Shown here: positions 9,416 through 19,660 of the stretch, piece after piece
Numbering within the stretch: position 1 is the stretch's first letter
Layout: the number at the start of each line of letters is the position of its first letter
DNA from: Endozoicomonas sp. G2_2
GTDB taxonomy: Bacteria > Pseudomonadota > Gammaproteobacteria > Nevskiales > Salinisphaeraceae
Reading direction: 5' to 3'
NCBI RefSeq assembly: GCF_017744135.1
Contig: NZ_JAGHQU010000006.1
Coordinates: 124,001 to 188,000, forward strand
DNA: 64,000 nucleotides
The notes under the pieces: model-generated
Database searches by the model: none
Seen by the model: only the letters and a program-made list of their open reading frames with translations
Told to the model about the DNA's origin: nothing
Made by a program: the position numbers and the translations under genes

Positions 9416-10546
9416 TTAACCCAGATGCTCGTTGAAGAACCGTTTGGCCTTGTCCAGCCAGGACGTTGTCGCCGGGCTGTGGCTGCGGCCGCTGCTGTCG
9501 AGGCTTTCGCGCAGCTCCTCGAGCAGGCTCTTCTGCTTGGCGTTGAGATTGACCGGCGTTTCCACCGACACCTTGCAAAGCAGATCACCCGGCGAGGACG
9601 TACGCACCGACTGCACGCCCTTGCCGCGCAGGCGGAACGTCTTGCCGGACTGGGTCTCGGGCGGGATGCGCAGGCTGACCTTGCCCTTGAGCGTGGGCAC
9701 GTCGATCTCGCCGCCGAGTGCGGCCGTGATCATGTCCACCGGCACATTGGCCCGCAGGTTGTTGCCGTCGCGCACAAAGAACTCGTGCGGACGCACGTTG
9801 ATCTGTACGTAGAGGTCGCCCGCGGGGCCGCCCATCTCGCCGGCCTCGCCTTCACCGCCGAGACGAATGCGATCGCCGTTGTCGACGCCCGGCGGCACTT
9901 TAACCGACAGGGTCTTGGACGACTGAACGCGGCCTTCGCCACCGCATTTCTTGCAGGGGTTACGGACCTTCTTGCCGGAACCGTGGCAATCCGGACAGGT
10001 CTGCTGGATCGACAGGAACCCCTGCTGGATACGGACCTGACCGACACCCTGGCAAGTGCCACAGGTATCGACCGGCGAGTCGGCCTCGGCGCCGCTGCCA
10101 TCACAGCTGCCGCATTCCTCGAGCGTCGGGATCCGGATTTCGACGGTATCGCCGTCGATCGCGGTCTCGAGATCCAGGTCGAGGTCGTAGCGCAGGTCCG
10201 CGCCACGCGATGCCCGCGAACGGCCGCCGCCCATGCCGCCGCCGAAAATGTCAGAGAAGATATCGCCGAAGATGTCGCCGAATCCGCCGGCGCCCGCGCC
10301 GGCACCACCGCCCGCGGCACCGCCGAGCCCCGCGTGGCCGAACTGGTCATAGGCCTGGCGCTTGCGATCGTCCGAAAGCACTTCGTAGGCCTCGGAGGCT
10401 TCCTTGAAGCGCGCCTCGGCCGCCTCGTCATCCGGATTGCGGTCCGGATGATTCTTCATCGCCAGGCGGCGATAGGCTTTCTTGATCTCGTCCTTCGACG
10501 CACCTTTCGATACGCCGAGGACTTCGTAGTAATCACGGTTCGCCAT
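9416..10546 (-). CDS. dnaJ: Chaperone DnaJ (Hsp40)
   Basis: 376 residues. Co-chaperone that delivers unfolded clients to DnaK and stimulates its ATPase. Domains in order: J domain (1-70) with the HPD tripeptide in [11 protein letters not shown]; a Gly/Phe-rich linker with [20 protein letters not shown]; a zinc domain with four CxxCxGxG-type repeats ([32 protein letters not shown]); and C-terminal substrate-binding domains. A stem-loop with a short T-run (10572-10602) lies between dnaK and dnaJ and may lower DnaJ expression relative to DnaK. dapB follows after 19 bases. Confidence 0.98.
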   Translation of the reverse strand: MANRDYYEVLGVSKGASKDEIKKAYRRLAMKNHPDRNPDDEAAEARFKEASEAYEVLSDDRKRQAYDQFGHAGLGGAAGGGAGAGAGGFGDIFGDIFSDIFGGGMGGGRSRASRGADLRYDLDLDLETAIDGDTVEIRIPTLEECGSCDGSGAEADSPVDTCGTCQGVGQVRIQQGFLSIQQTCPDCHGSGKKVRNPCKKCGGEGRVQSSKTLSVKVPPGVDNGDRIRLGGEGEAGEMGGPAGDLYVQINVRPHEFFVRDGNNLRANVPVDMITAALGGEIDVPTLKGKVSLRIPPETQSGKTFRLRGKGVQSVRTSSPGDLLCKVSVETPVNLNAKQKSLLEELRESLDSSGRSHSPATTSWLDKAKRFFNEHLG

Positions 10547-10568
10547 GGATCGAAACTCTCAAAACCAG

Positions 10569-10602
10569 AAAAGCCGGGACAACGGCTGGCGCTGCCCCGG
10601 CT
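10569..10602 (-). terminator. Stem-loop with T-run between dnaK and dnaJ
   Basis: On the minus strand AGCCGGG (complement of 10596-10602) pairs with CCCGGCT (10572-10578) and is followed by TTTTCTGGTTTT. It sits about 25 bases after the dnaK stop. Because dnaJ follows in the same direction, it is probably a partial terminator (attenuator) and not an operon end. Confidence 0.6.
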
Positions 10603-10624
10603 GAAGGACTACCCGATCAGGGGA

Positions 10625-12568
<1,944 letters not shown>

Positions 12569-12641
12569 GTTCATTTCCCTCTGATTCGCGCCGCATCAGC
12601 AGCGCCATTCAACAACTACAAAAACTTTGACTTGACGAACG

Positions 12642-12670
12642 ATTTGGGGCGCGACGCGATGTTTTTCAAG
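12642..12670 (-). promoter_or_regulatory. Sigma-32 (heat-shock) promoter of dnaK
   Basis: On the minus strand CTTGAAA (12670-12664) is followed after 14 bases by CCCCAAAT (12649-12642), close to the RpoH consensus CTTGAAA / CCCCATNT. It lies in the grpE-dnaK gap, about 74 bases before the dnaK start. Confidence 0.8.
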
Positions 12671-12698
12671 CGCTCACCCCCTTGGAGCCGGCTGCGCG

Positions 12699-13325
12699 CT
12701 ACCCTTCGCCGGCCGGCTTGGCCACGACCACCATCGCAGCGCGCAGAACGCGCCCGTTGAGCGTGTAGCCCTTCTGCATGACGTCGGCGACCGTGTTCGG
12801 CTCGAGCTCATCGCTGGGCTGGGTCGACACGGCTTCATGGAATTCCGGGTTGAAGGTCTCACCCTTCGGATCGATCGCTTCGATGCCCACCTTTTCCATG
12901 CTGGACACGAGCATGCGAACCGTCATGTCCATGCCTTCCTTGAGCTTGTCGTAGTCGCCGCTCTGCTCTTCGGCGGCCTTCAGACCCAGCTCGAGGCTGT
13001 CGCGCACGCCCAGAAGCTCGGAGGCGAACTTCTCGATCGCGAACTTGCGCGCCGATTCGACGTCACGCTGCGCGCGCTTGCGGACATTTTCCATTTCGGC
13101 GTGTGCACGCACCGCCTGATCGCGATACTGCTCGGCTTCCGCCTGCGCCTGGTCGAGTGCCGCCTGAAGCTCGTCCGTTTCGGACACGCTGTCGGCCGTG
13201 CTCTCGCCCGCGTCGACGAAATCCTCGCTGCCGGTCTGCACGCCCTCGACGTCCGGCTGGGCCGTGTTTTCGGCGGCCGAGTCCTGTTCGTCGTGCGGTG
13301 TGTTCGATTTGTCCTGCTGACTCAT
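12699..13325 (-). CDS. grpE: Nucleotide exchange factor GrpE
   Basis: 208 residues. Releases ADP from DnaK. An acidic, Gln/Asp-rich N-terminal tail (1-50) precedes a long coiled-coil region rich in Glu, Ala and Gln (about 50-125; LQAALDQAQAEAEQYRDQA, AHAEMENVRKRAQRD). The C-terminal beta domain carries the signature FNPEFHEAVST and the end GYTLNGRVLRAAMVVVAK. First gene of the heat-shock run. It has a sigma-32-like promoter upstream and a 124-base gap to dnaK that contains another. Confidence 0.97.
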   Translation of the reverse strand: MSQQDKSNTPHDEQDSAAENTAQPDVEGVQTGSEDFVDAGESTADSVSETDELQAALDQAQAEAEQYRDQAVRAHAEMENVRKRAQRDVESARKFAIEKFASELLGVRDSLELGLKAAEEQSGDYDKLKEGMDMTVRMLVSSMEKVGIEAIDPKGETFNPEFHEAVSTQPSDELEPNTVADVMQKGYTLNGRVLRAAMVVVAKPAGEG

Positions 13326-13395
13326 GTGCTCAAAATCCCCGCTTGTATGACGATGCCGACCAGTTGATTGCCCTGCGTCGGCGTGACTGCCTCCA

Positions 13396-13423
13396 CAATT
13401 GGGCTGGCTCGGAGCATTTCAAG
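13396..13423 (-). promoter_or_regulatory. Sigma-32 (heat-shock) promoter of grpE
   Basis: On the minus strand CTTGAAA (13423-13417), a 13-base spacer, then CCCAATTG (13403-13396). This is a good RpoH-type match. It would start transcription about 65 bases before the grpE ATG. Confidence 0.75.
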
Positions 13424-13508
13424 CGCATGGATGCGCCGGTTTTCGTTGAAATTGTCCGGCAAGGCGTGAATGCTTACGCATCGACTTCCCTGGAACCATT
13501 CCCCGCGC

Positions 13509-14405
13509 ATGGCGCAAGAGTTCGCAACCATCGGCATTCTGGCCAAGAAGCACGACGACGGCGTGCGCCAGACGCTGAACAATCTCATCGCCGACCTGAA
13601 GCGCCGCGACAAGCGTGTCCTGCTCGATGAAGGCCATGCCACGACCGCTGGCGACGATGTCGAGACCTGCCCGCGCGAGGCGCTGGGCGCGCGCTGCGAC
13701 CTGGTGGTCGTGGTCGGCGGCGACGGCACCCTGCTCGATGCCGGGCGCGCGGTTGCCGCGGCCGAGACGCCACTGCTTGGCGTCAATCTCGGCCGCCTCG
13801 GTTTCATGGTCGACGTACTCCCGGCGGAGATGATCGCCACGCTCGACGACATCTTCGCCGGGCGGTTCATCGCCGAATCACGGCTGATGCTGGCAGCGCG
13901 CATCGTCAAGGCCGACGGCACGCCGCAGAGCGAGACCTTCCAGGCAATCAACGAATGCGTGATCCGCAATCAGGCGTTCGCCCGCGTGCTGGATTTCGAC
14001 ACCTACATGAACGGCGACTTCATCAGCCACCACCGCGCCGACGGCATGGTCGTGGCCACGCCGACCGGCTCCACGGCCTACGCCCTGTCCGGCGGCGGGC
14101 CGGTGCTGCACCCGGGCCTGAACGCACTCGCGCTGGTGCCGATCTGCCCGCATACACTTTCGGACCGGCCGCTGATCGTGGATGCCAACCACGAGATCGA
14201 GATCCGGGTGGCGGACACCCTCGACGGCGCCGCACTGTTCACCAGCGACGGCCAGGTCAGCCAGCCGCTCGGCGCGGGCGATCGCGTACGCATTCAGCGC
14301 GGCCCGCACGACCTGCATCTGATCCACCCGCCGGGCTACGACTACTTCAATATTCTGCGCAACAAACTGCAATGGGGGCGCGGCCAGAAGATGCCGCCCT
14401 CCTGA
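13509..14405 (+). CDS. nadK: NAD kinase NadK
   Basis: 298 residues. Phosphorylates NAD to NADP in the cytoplasm. The GGDGTLL ATP/NAD motif is at about residue 75, followed by VNLGRLGFMVDV, the NE-E/D region INECVIR, and the glycine-rich TPTGSTAYALSGGGP with HPGLNALALVPICPHTLSDRP, all diagnostic. The ATG at 13509 gives MAQEFATIGILAKK, the expected start; the frame runs 13 codons further up without family similarity. It is divergent from grpE and 33 bases before recN, a pairing seen in many gammaproteobacteria. Confidence 0.97.
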   Translation: MAQEFATIGILAKKHDDGVRQTLNNLIADLKRRDKRVLLDEGHATTAGDDVETCPREALGARCDLVVVVGGDGTLLDAGRAVAAAETPLLGVNLGRLGFMVDVLPAEMIATLDDIFAGRFIAESRLMLAARIVKADGTPQSETFQAINECVIRNQAFARVLDFDTYMNGDFISHHRADGMVVATPTGSTAYALSGGGPVLHPGLNALALVPICPHTLSDRPLIVDANHEIEIRVADTLDGAALFTSDGQVSQPLGAGDRVRIQRGPHDLHLIHPPGYDYFNILRNKLQWGRGQKMPPS

Positions 14406-14438
14406 GCGCGCCATAGCACAAGGAACGACCACGCGCCC

Positions 14439-16112
14439 ATGCTCGCTGAGATCACGATTCGGAACTTCGCGATCATTGACAGGCTCGACGTCGAATTCGA
14501 CGCCGGCATGACCGTGCTATCCGGCGAAACCGGCGCCGGCAAGTCGATCCTGGTCGATGCGCTCAATCTGATCCTCGGCGACCGGGCCGACGCCGCCGCC
14601 GTGCGCGAGGGCGCCGAGCGGGCCGACATCTCCGCGCGTTTCATCCTCGACGACGCCCCGGCCGCACGTGCATGGCTGACCGAGCATGAGCTCGACGACG
14701 ACAACGAATGCGTGATTCGCCGCGTGGTCGCCAGCGAGGGGCGCAGCCGCTGCTGGATCAACGGCGCGCCGATGCCGGCCCGCGAACTGCGCGAGCTCGG
14801 CGAGAAGCTCGTCGACATCCACGGCCAGCACGCCCACCAGTCGCTGTTGCGTCGCAGCGCCCAACGCGCGCTGCTCGACGAATACGGCGAACATACCGAC
14901 ACGCTCGCGGCGGTCGCCGAGGCCGCCGACGCACTGCGGGCAACGCGTGAAGAAATAGCGCGCATCGAGCAGGTCGACGACGCGGGCGACATGCGTATCG
15001 ACCTGCTGCGTTATCAGGTGAACGAACTCGACGCTCTCGATCTCGGCGCGGACGAACTCGAGACACTCGAAGCCGAGCATCGCCGCCTGGCCAGCGCCGA
15101 ACGCCTGATCGGCGACGGTCAGCGCGCGCTCGTCGCGCTCTACGAGGCCGAGGAAGGCGCGGCCATGGATCAGCTGGGCAGCGCAGAGCGCCTGGTCGTC
15201 GACCTCGCCGAGATCGACGACGGCTTCACGCCAGTACTGGAGCTGATCGCCGGTGCGCGTATCCAGGCCCAGGAGGCGGTCGACGCGCTGCGCCACCACG
15301 TGGATACGCTCGATATCGATCCGCAGCGTTTTCACGAGGTCGAACAACGCCTGAGCAGCATTCAGGATCTGGCGCGCAAGCACCACTGCGCGCCTGCCGA
15401 CCTGCCGGAGCTGGCACAGCGCCTGGCCGCCGAGCTCGAATCGCTGGAAGGCGCCGGCGCGCGGTTGGCGTCGCTGCGGGCCGACGCCGAACGTCAGACC
15501 GAAGACTACAAGAAAGCGGCGGCAGCGCTCAGCGACAAACGCCGCATCGCGGCCGGTCATCTGGGCGAGGCGATCACCCGCATCATCCAGTCGCTGGGCA
15601 TGCCCGAGGGCGTATTCAGCGTGCGCGTGACGCCCGACGCCCATGCGCGGGTGAGTGCCGCCGGCACCGACGAGATCGAGTTTCTCATCGCGGCCAATCC
15701 CGGCCAGAGTGCACGGCCGCTGGAGCGCGTCGCCTCCGGCGGCGAACTCTCGCGGATCAGCCTGGCGATCGAAGTCGTTGCCGCCACGCGCACGCGCGTG
15801 CCCACGCTCGTGTTCGATGAGGTGGACACCGGCATCGGCGGCGGCGTGGCCGAAATCGTGGGCCGCCAGCTGCGCGAACTGGGTGCCACCGGCCAGTCGC
15901 TATGCGTGACCCATCTGCCCCAGGTGGCCGCACAGGCCGCGCATCATCTGCATGTGGCCAAACAGGTCGCCGACGGCCAGACGTCGACACGCATCTCGCG
16001 TCTCGACGACAAGGCGCGGGTGGAGGAACTCGCCCGCATGCTCGGCGGCGTGGAGCTCACGGCCCAGACGCGCGCCCATGCAGCCGACATGATCGCCCGC
16101 GCTCACGGATGA
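14439..16112 (+). CDS. recN: DNA repair protein RecN
   Basis: 557 residues, an SMC-like ATPase that acts in double-strand break repair. The N-terminal head starts IRNFAIIDRLDVEF and holds Walker A GETGAGKSI (residues 27-35). Long helical arms follow, with coiled-coil regions about 150-350. The C-terminal head has the signature RVASGGELSRISLAIE and Walker B LVFDEVDTGIGG, then VTHLPQVAAQAAHHL. Downstream of nadK, probably one transcript. No LexA box was identified in front of it. Confidence 0.97.
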   Translation: MLAEITIRNFAIIDRLDVEFDAGMTVLSGETGAGKSILVDALNLILGDRADAAAVREGAERADISARFILDDAPAARAWLTEHELDDDNECVIRRVVASEGRSRCWINGAPMPARELRELGEKLVDIHGQHAHQSLLRRSAQRALLDEYGEHTDTLAAVAEAADALRATREEIARIEQVDDAGDMRIDLLRYQVNELDALDLGADELETLEAEHRRLASAERLIGDGQRALVALYEAEEGAAMDQLGSAERLVVDLAEIDDGFTPVLELIAGARIQAQEAVDALRHHVDTLDIDPQRFHEVEQRLSSIQDLARKHHCAPADLPELAQRLAAELESLEGAGARLASLRADAERQTEDYKKAAAALSDKRRIAAGHLGEAITRIIQSLGMPEGVFSVRVTPDAHARVSAAGTDEIEFLIAANPGQSARPLERVASGGELSRISLAIEVVAATRTRVPTLVFDEVDTGIGGGVAEIVGRQLRELGATGQSLCVTHLPQVAAQAAHHLHVAKQVADGQTSTRISRLDDKARVEELARMLGGVELTAQTRAHAADMIARAHG

Positions 16113-16170
16113 GCGCCGCGCGCCGCACGCACGCCGTTTCGATCGCCATGCGCCTGCGCCGCAACGTGGT

Positions 16171-16199
16171 TTGGCAGGCAAAAACCGCTGCCGTATGAT
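16171..16199 (+). promoter_or_regulatory. Sigma-70 promoter of bamE
   Basis: TTGGCA (16171-16176), a 17-base spacer, then TATGAT (16194-16199): a good housekeeping promoter 28 bases before the bamE start codon. Confidence 0.75.
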
Positions 16200-16227
16200 G
16201 CGGTTCGCCAACAGGGATTAGAAGTCT

Positions 16228-16695
16228 ATGAGAACAGTCGCCGTGCTCGCCTCGCTGCTCATGCTTACGGCATGCAGCCTGCCGGTCTTCTTCCGTGTGC
16301 CGGTGGTACAGGGCAACGTGGTCACGGCCAAGAACGTGCGCCAGCTCGAACTGGGCATGACCAAGCGCCAGGTCGAATACGTGATGGGCACGTCGCTGAT
16401 CGACAGCAGCTTCGAGAACGATCGCTGGGACTACGTGTTTTACTATCGTGATCCGCGCGCCCACGTGCGCAAGAGCGAGCTCAATCTCTACTTCGTCAAC
16501 GACGAGCTTGCCGAGATCGACGGCGACGAGGAATACACGGCCCAGATCATGGACGGCGAGCCCGGCATGGACGAGGAACAGCCGCTGCCTTCGAGCGTGA
16601 CGCCGGGCCCGAACAACGACCAGCCCGAAATCGATCAGGACAATCGCCGTGGCGCCGAGGATCAGCCCCTGGGAGCCCCGCTACCCGGCACCTGA
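16228..16695 (+). CDS. bamE: Outer membrane assembly lipoprotein BamE (SmpA/OmlA)
   Basis: 155 residues. Lipoprotein of the BAM complex that inserts beta-barrel proteins in the outer membrane. It has a lipoprotein signal peptide with lipobox LTAC (Cys around residue 16), then the SmpA/OmlA core with LELGMTKRQVEYVMGTSLIDSSF and RWDYVFYY. The last 45 residues are an acidic, Pro/Asn-rich extension not needed by the core fold. Its 3' end overlaps the convergent rnfH stop by 15 bases. In Pseudomonas fur lies between recN and bamE; here it is absent. Confidence 0.95.
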   Translation: MRTVAVLASLLMLTACSLPVFFRVPVVQGNVVTAKNVRQLELGMTKRQVEYVMGTSLIDSSFENDRWDYVFYYRDPRAHVRKSELNLYFVNDELAEIDGDEEYTAQIMDGEPGMDEEQPLPSSVTPGPNNDQPEIDQDNRRGAEDQPLGAPLPGT

Positions 16696-16989
16696 ACGGT
16701 CGCGCCTGCGGCGCGCATCCACCCGCGCGCGGCGACGCTGACGCGGATCGGCGGTCAGCGGTCGATAGATCTCGAGCCGGTCGCCGGACTTGAGCACCTG
16801 CGCCGGGCGCACCTTGCGCCCGTACAAGCCCAGCGGGGGCGTGCCCTCGCCCGCGTGTTCCCTGTAGACCGCCTCCAGACCGGACGCCGCCAACGCCTCG
16901 GCGGCCGTCGCCCCTTCTGCCAGCGTGACCCGGCGCCGCCAGCAGCGCTGGGGCAAGGCGAACACCACTTCGATTTCCAGATCGCTCAT
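16681..16989 (-). CDS. rnfH: RnfH/RatB family protein
   Basis: 102 residues of the RnfH (UPF0125) family, small ubiquitin-like-fold proteins of unclear role, usually beside ratA, smpB and bamE. The start MSDLEIEVVFALPQR and the central GLYGRKVRPAQVLKSGDRLEIYRPL are diagnostic. The C-terminal 20 residues are arginine-rich. Its ATG overlaps the stop codon of the upstream transporter by 4 bases (ATGA), so the two are translated as a coupled pair. The usual partner ratA is not in its place. Confidence 0.9.
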   Translation of the reverse strand: MSDLEIEVVFALPQRCWRRRVTLAEGATAAEALAASGLEAVYREHAGEGTPPLGLYGRKVRPAQVLKSGDRLEIYRPLTADPRQRRRARVDARRRRDRSGAG

Positions 16990-18371
16990 CCGGGTTGCCA
17001 GACCATTTCGATAAGACGCAGCCCGCCCATCGCGTAGGCGAGCACGAGCAGCAGCACGATACGCGTGGGATAGCGCAGCAGCGCGTGCCAGATCGCAAAG
17101 CCGGTGGCACGCCCATATTCACCCGAATGCTGCCATGCGTTGACCAGACGCTTGCGTGCGAGCACGCGCCCCATCAGCACGCACAGCAGCAGGCCGGTCA
17201 AGGGGCCGATCAACTGCGCGGTCGCCAGCATCAGCCAGCCGAACAGGTTGTAGCCGAGCACGGTCAGCCGGTGAAGAATGCCGAACGACAGCAACGCCAC
17301 CAGCCCCAGCAGCGCGAGCCCGACACCGGCATACAGCGTCGAACGCAGTCGACTGTAGCCGCTGCGCTGCTGTACGAGCTGTACCACCGGCTCGAAAAGC
17401 CCGATGGCCGTCGACAGGCTCACCAGCGCGATGAGCACGAACATGATCGGCGCCTGCCAGCTGTTTTCGAAAGCGACCGGCAGCGCCTCGAACAGACTCT
17501 GCACGCCGACATCCAGCGACGCGCCGCTGCCGCCCACGAACACGCTGAGCATGAAAGCGCAGGCCAGCGAGACCAGCAGGTCGATCACCAGAACGATCAG
17601 CGACAACCGCACCACCGGCGCCTGTGCGGGCAGGTAGCTGCCAAAGGCGACCACGACCCCGGACCCGAGACTGAGCGTGAAGAACGCCTGATAGAGCGCT
17701 TCGAAAACACCGCGCCAGCTCAGGGCCGCGAAATCGAGCGCGAACACTTCGCGGAACGCCGCGCCCGCACGCGCATCGAGCAGTGCCGACACCATCAGCG
17801 CCGTCAACGCCATGAGCATGCAGAATGCCAGTGTGCGCATCACCGGCTCGACGCCCCGCCGCAATCCGCGTGCCGCGGTCGCGGTAATCAGACAGAAAAA
17901 CAGCAACAGCCAGCCGAAGCCGCGTTCGGAATCACGGGCAAACGCCACGAATTGCGCGCTGGCCGCCTGCACGGAACTGCCGTCGAGCATGTCGGTCACG
18001 CCGCGCAGGCTGTAGGCCAGGCTCCAGCACGCCACCACGCTGTAGGCTGCCAGCAGCAGCGCCGCACCGAATACAGCGAGATAACCGCTCCATATCCACA
18101 CGCGCGAATGCGGCGCGTTGCGCGTCCAAGAAGCGATGACCCCGGGCACGTCCATTCGCGTACCGCGCGCCATGAGAAGCTGTCCCGACAACAGCGGCAG
18201 CCCCATGCTCAGCAGCGCGGCCACATAAACCAGCAGAAACGCCCCCGAGCCATACTCCGACAAGAGATACGGCAGCCGCCAGAGATTGCTCAGGCTCACC
18301 ACCGCGGCGATCATCGCGATCACGAAACGCGGCGAGGACGACCACTCCGGGCGCTGTGCGTAGGCAACCAT
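16986..18371 (-). CDS. Sodium-dependent neurotransmitter-symporter (NSS) family transporter
   Basis: About 461 residues with some 11-12 membrane helices. The start of the core, EWSSSPRFVIAMIAAVVSLSNLWRLPYLLSEYGSGAFLLVY, corresponds to the NSS signature (W-x-S-R ... G-N-x-W-R-F-P-Y); glycine and Phe positions of the consensus are partly replaced. NSS proteins import amino acids or related amines with sodium; the substrate is unknown here. The ATG at 18369-18371 (MVAYAQRPEW) puts the first helix at the normal place; the frame runs 14 codons further up. It occupies the slot where ratA normally stands next to rnfH. Confidence 0.8.
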   Translation of the reverse strand: MVAYAQRPEWSSSPRFVIAMIAAVVSLSNLWRLPYLLSEYGSGAFLLVYVAALLSMGLPLLSGQLLMARGTRMDVPGVIASWTRNAPHSRVWIWSGYLAVFGAALLLAAYSVVACWSLAYSLRGVTDMLDGSSVQAASAQFVAFARDSERGFGWLLLFFCLITATAARGLRRGVEPVMRTLAFCMLMALTALMVSALLDARAGAAFREVFALDFAALSWRGVFEALYQAFFTLSLGSGVVVAFGSYLPAQAPVVRLSLIVLVIDLLVSLACAFMLSVFVGGSGASLDVGVQSLFEALPVAFENSWQAPIMFVLIALVSLSTAIGLFEPVVQLVQQRSGYSRLRSTLYAGVGLALLGLVALLSFGILHRLTVLGYNLFGWLMLATAQLIGPLTGLLLCVLMGRVLARKRLVNAWQHSGEYGRATGFAIWHALLRYPTRIVLLLVLAYAMGGLRLIEMVWQPG

Positions 18372-18547
18372 CAGCGGCGCGCGCTGCCACGAACGTGCCA
18401 CGCGGCGTCGCACGCCGCTGAATTCGGTGTTCTGCCTTTCGGCCGGTTACGCACCCGCGAACCTCTTGCCGCCGCGCCGTCCCGTACAGCGCGCGCTGAA
18501 TGTCTAGCCTGCAAATTGCCCCCCGGTCATTTGCTTGCTCCGGGCGC

Positions 18548-18553
18548 TATACT
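18548..18553 (+). promoter_or_regulatory. Putative -10 element of smpB
   Basis: TATACT ends only 6 bases before the smpB ATG, and no ribosome-binding site precedes that ATG. If used, transcription would begin at or within one or two bases of the start codon (a leaderless mRNA). There is no clear -35 box, so the call is tentative. Confidence 0.35.
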
Positions 18554-18559
18554 AAGCCC

Positions 18560-19033
18560 ATGGCTAAGCAAAAAAACAGCAAACAACCCAGTTCGACCAT
18601 CGCGCTGAACAAACGCGCGCGGCACGACTACTTCCTCGAGGAGCGTCTCGAGGCCGGGCTCGTGCTCGAAGGCTGGGAGGTCAAGGCGCTGCGCGCCGGC
18701 AAGGGCCGCATCACGGAAGCCTATGTTCTGATCAAGGACGGCGAGGCATTTCTGCTGGGCAGCCACATCCAGCCGCTCGAGTCTGCGTCCACGCATGTCG
18801 TCGTCGACTCGACCCGTACGCGCAAGCTGCTCCTGCACGACCGGGAACTGGCCACCCTCATCGGCGCCACCGAACAGAAGGGCTACACCGTCGTGCCGCT
18901 GGCCATGTACTGGAAGCGCGGCAAGGCCAAGCTCGAGATCGCGCTGGCCAAGGGCAAGGCCAAGTTCGACAAGCGCCAGAGCAAGAAGGAGCACGACTGG
19001 AACCGCCGCAAGGCCCAGATCCTGCGCAACTGA
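18560..19033 (+). CDS. smpB: SsrA-binding protein SmpB
   Basis: 157 residues. Binds tmRNA and brings it to stalled ribosomes for trans-translation. It has the beta-barrel core with [25 protein letters not shown], the strand [14 protein letters not shown], and [25 protein letters not shown]. The basic tail [21 protein letters not shown] enters the decoding centre. The start MAKQKNSKQ is the standard one. ssrA follows 102 bases downstream, so protein and RNA partner are neighbours. Confidence 0.97.
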   Translation: MAKQKNSKQPSSTIALNKRARHDYFLEERLEAGLVLEGWEVKALRAGKGRITEAYVLIKDGEAFLLGSHIQPLESASTHVVVDSTRTRKLLLHDRELATLIGATEQKGYTVVPLAMYWKRGKAKLEIALAKGKAKFDKRQSKKEHDWNRRKAQILRN

Positions 19034-19112
19034 GGGCCAAGAAACCCGGGCCGATCATTCATTGCCCGCGCATACGCTTGAATTCGCGATCCGCGCCCAC
19101 AGGTCGTTTTGC

Positions 19113-19121
19113 TGTTACAAT
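19113..19121 (+). promoter_or_regulatory. Extended -10 promoter element of ssrA
   Basis: TGTTACAAT, an extended -10 box (TGn followed by TACAAT), 14 bases before the mature 5' end of tmRNA. The -35 region is poor, as is common with extended -10 promoters. The primary transcript would carry a few extra 5' bases that RNase P removes. Confidence 0.55.
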
Positions 19122-19135
19122 CCAAACGTGTTTTC

Positions 19136-19497
19136 GGGGACGACATGGCTTCGACGCCGATGTCAAAACCCGAGGTGCATGCCGAGGTCGCAAATCAACC
19201 TCGTTAATCAATTTGCACCCTAAGCTAGTTGCGAACGACGACAACTACGCACTGGCGGCCTAAAACCCGCTAGCGTCCGCCCGGTCAAGTGTCTGTGCTT
19301 CCGGTCACGGGCGTCGACTCTCACAGACTCGCGGCTAAGCCCCGCTTCGGGCTGATCCGTTAAGAGCAAACGAAGATACGCGCAGGTTTTCCCTTTTCGT
19401 CGGGTAACCTCGCGCCGACAATCAAAGACGAAATAAGCATGTAGACCCGAGGGTCGAGAATCGGCGGACGCGGGTTCGATTCCCGCCGTCTCCACCA
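19136..19497 (+). ncRNA. ssrA: Transfer-messenger RNA (tmRNA, SsrA)
   Basis: 362 bases. The 5' end GGGGAC pairs with 3' GTCTCC to make the acceptor stem with the G-U wobble at the third pair that alanyl-tRNA synthetase needs, followed by ACCA. The tRNA-like half includes the T-arm GCGGGTTCGATTCCCGC (19470-19486). The tag reading frame is at 19231-19263, encoding ANDDNYALAA and a TAA stop; this differs from the E. coli tag by Asp for Glu at position 4. Pseudoknot stems follow (for example AGCCCCGCTTCGGGCT). The 3' end is the insertion site of the adjoining island. Confidence 0.97.
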
Positions 19498-19498
19498 A
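19485..19498 (+). repeat. Left attachment site (attL) within ssrA
   Basis: GCCGTCTCCACCAA, the last 13 bases of mature tmRNA plus one. It keeps the T that forms the G-U wobble of the acceptor stem, so ssrA stays functional after insertion. Confidence 0.85.
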
Positions 19499-19520
19499 TA
19501 CGGCGTTCCCCAACGCCCCA

Positions 19521-19557
19521 GCCCGCCTCACAACCCTTGTGTGGCGGGCTTTTCTTT
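19521..19557 (+). terminator. ssrA terminator carried by the island
   Basis: Stem GCCCGCC-T-CACAA / TTGTG-T-GGCGGGC (19521-19549) with one T-T mismatch, loop CCC, then TTTTCTTT. It lies inside the left island end, so it replaces the displaced native terminator. Confidence 0.85.
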
Positions 19558-19586
19558 GCTCCCATGTTTTCCATGACGTTTCAGCC

Positions 19587-19660
19587 GATACCAGCAAATC
19601 ACGGCTTAGTTGTTGGTATCCGTGCTGGTACCACGGTAGGCAGACAGGGGTGATACCAAC
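19587..19660. repeat. Left cluster of TGTTGGTATC repeats (probable integrase arm sites)
   Basis: Four copies of one motif: TGCTGGTATC on the minus strand (19587-19596), TGTTGGTATC (19611-19620) and TGCTGGTACC (19623-19632) on the plus strand, and GTTGGTATC on the minus strand (19652-19660), the last ending at the integrase ATG. Two more copies stand at the right end. The placement fits arm-type binding sites of a tyrosine integrase, and they may let the integrase repress its own gene. Confidence 0.6.
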
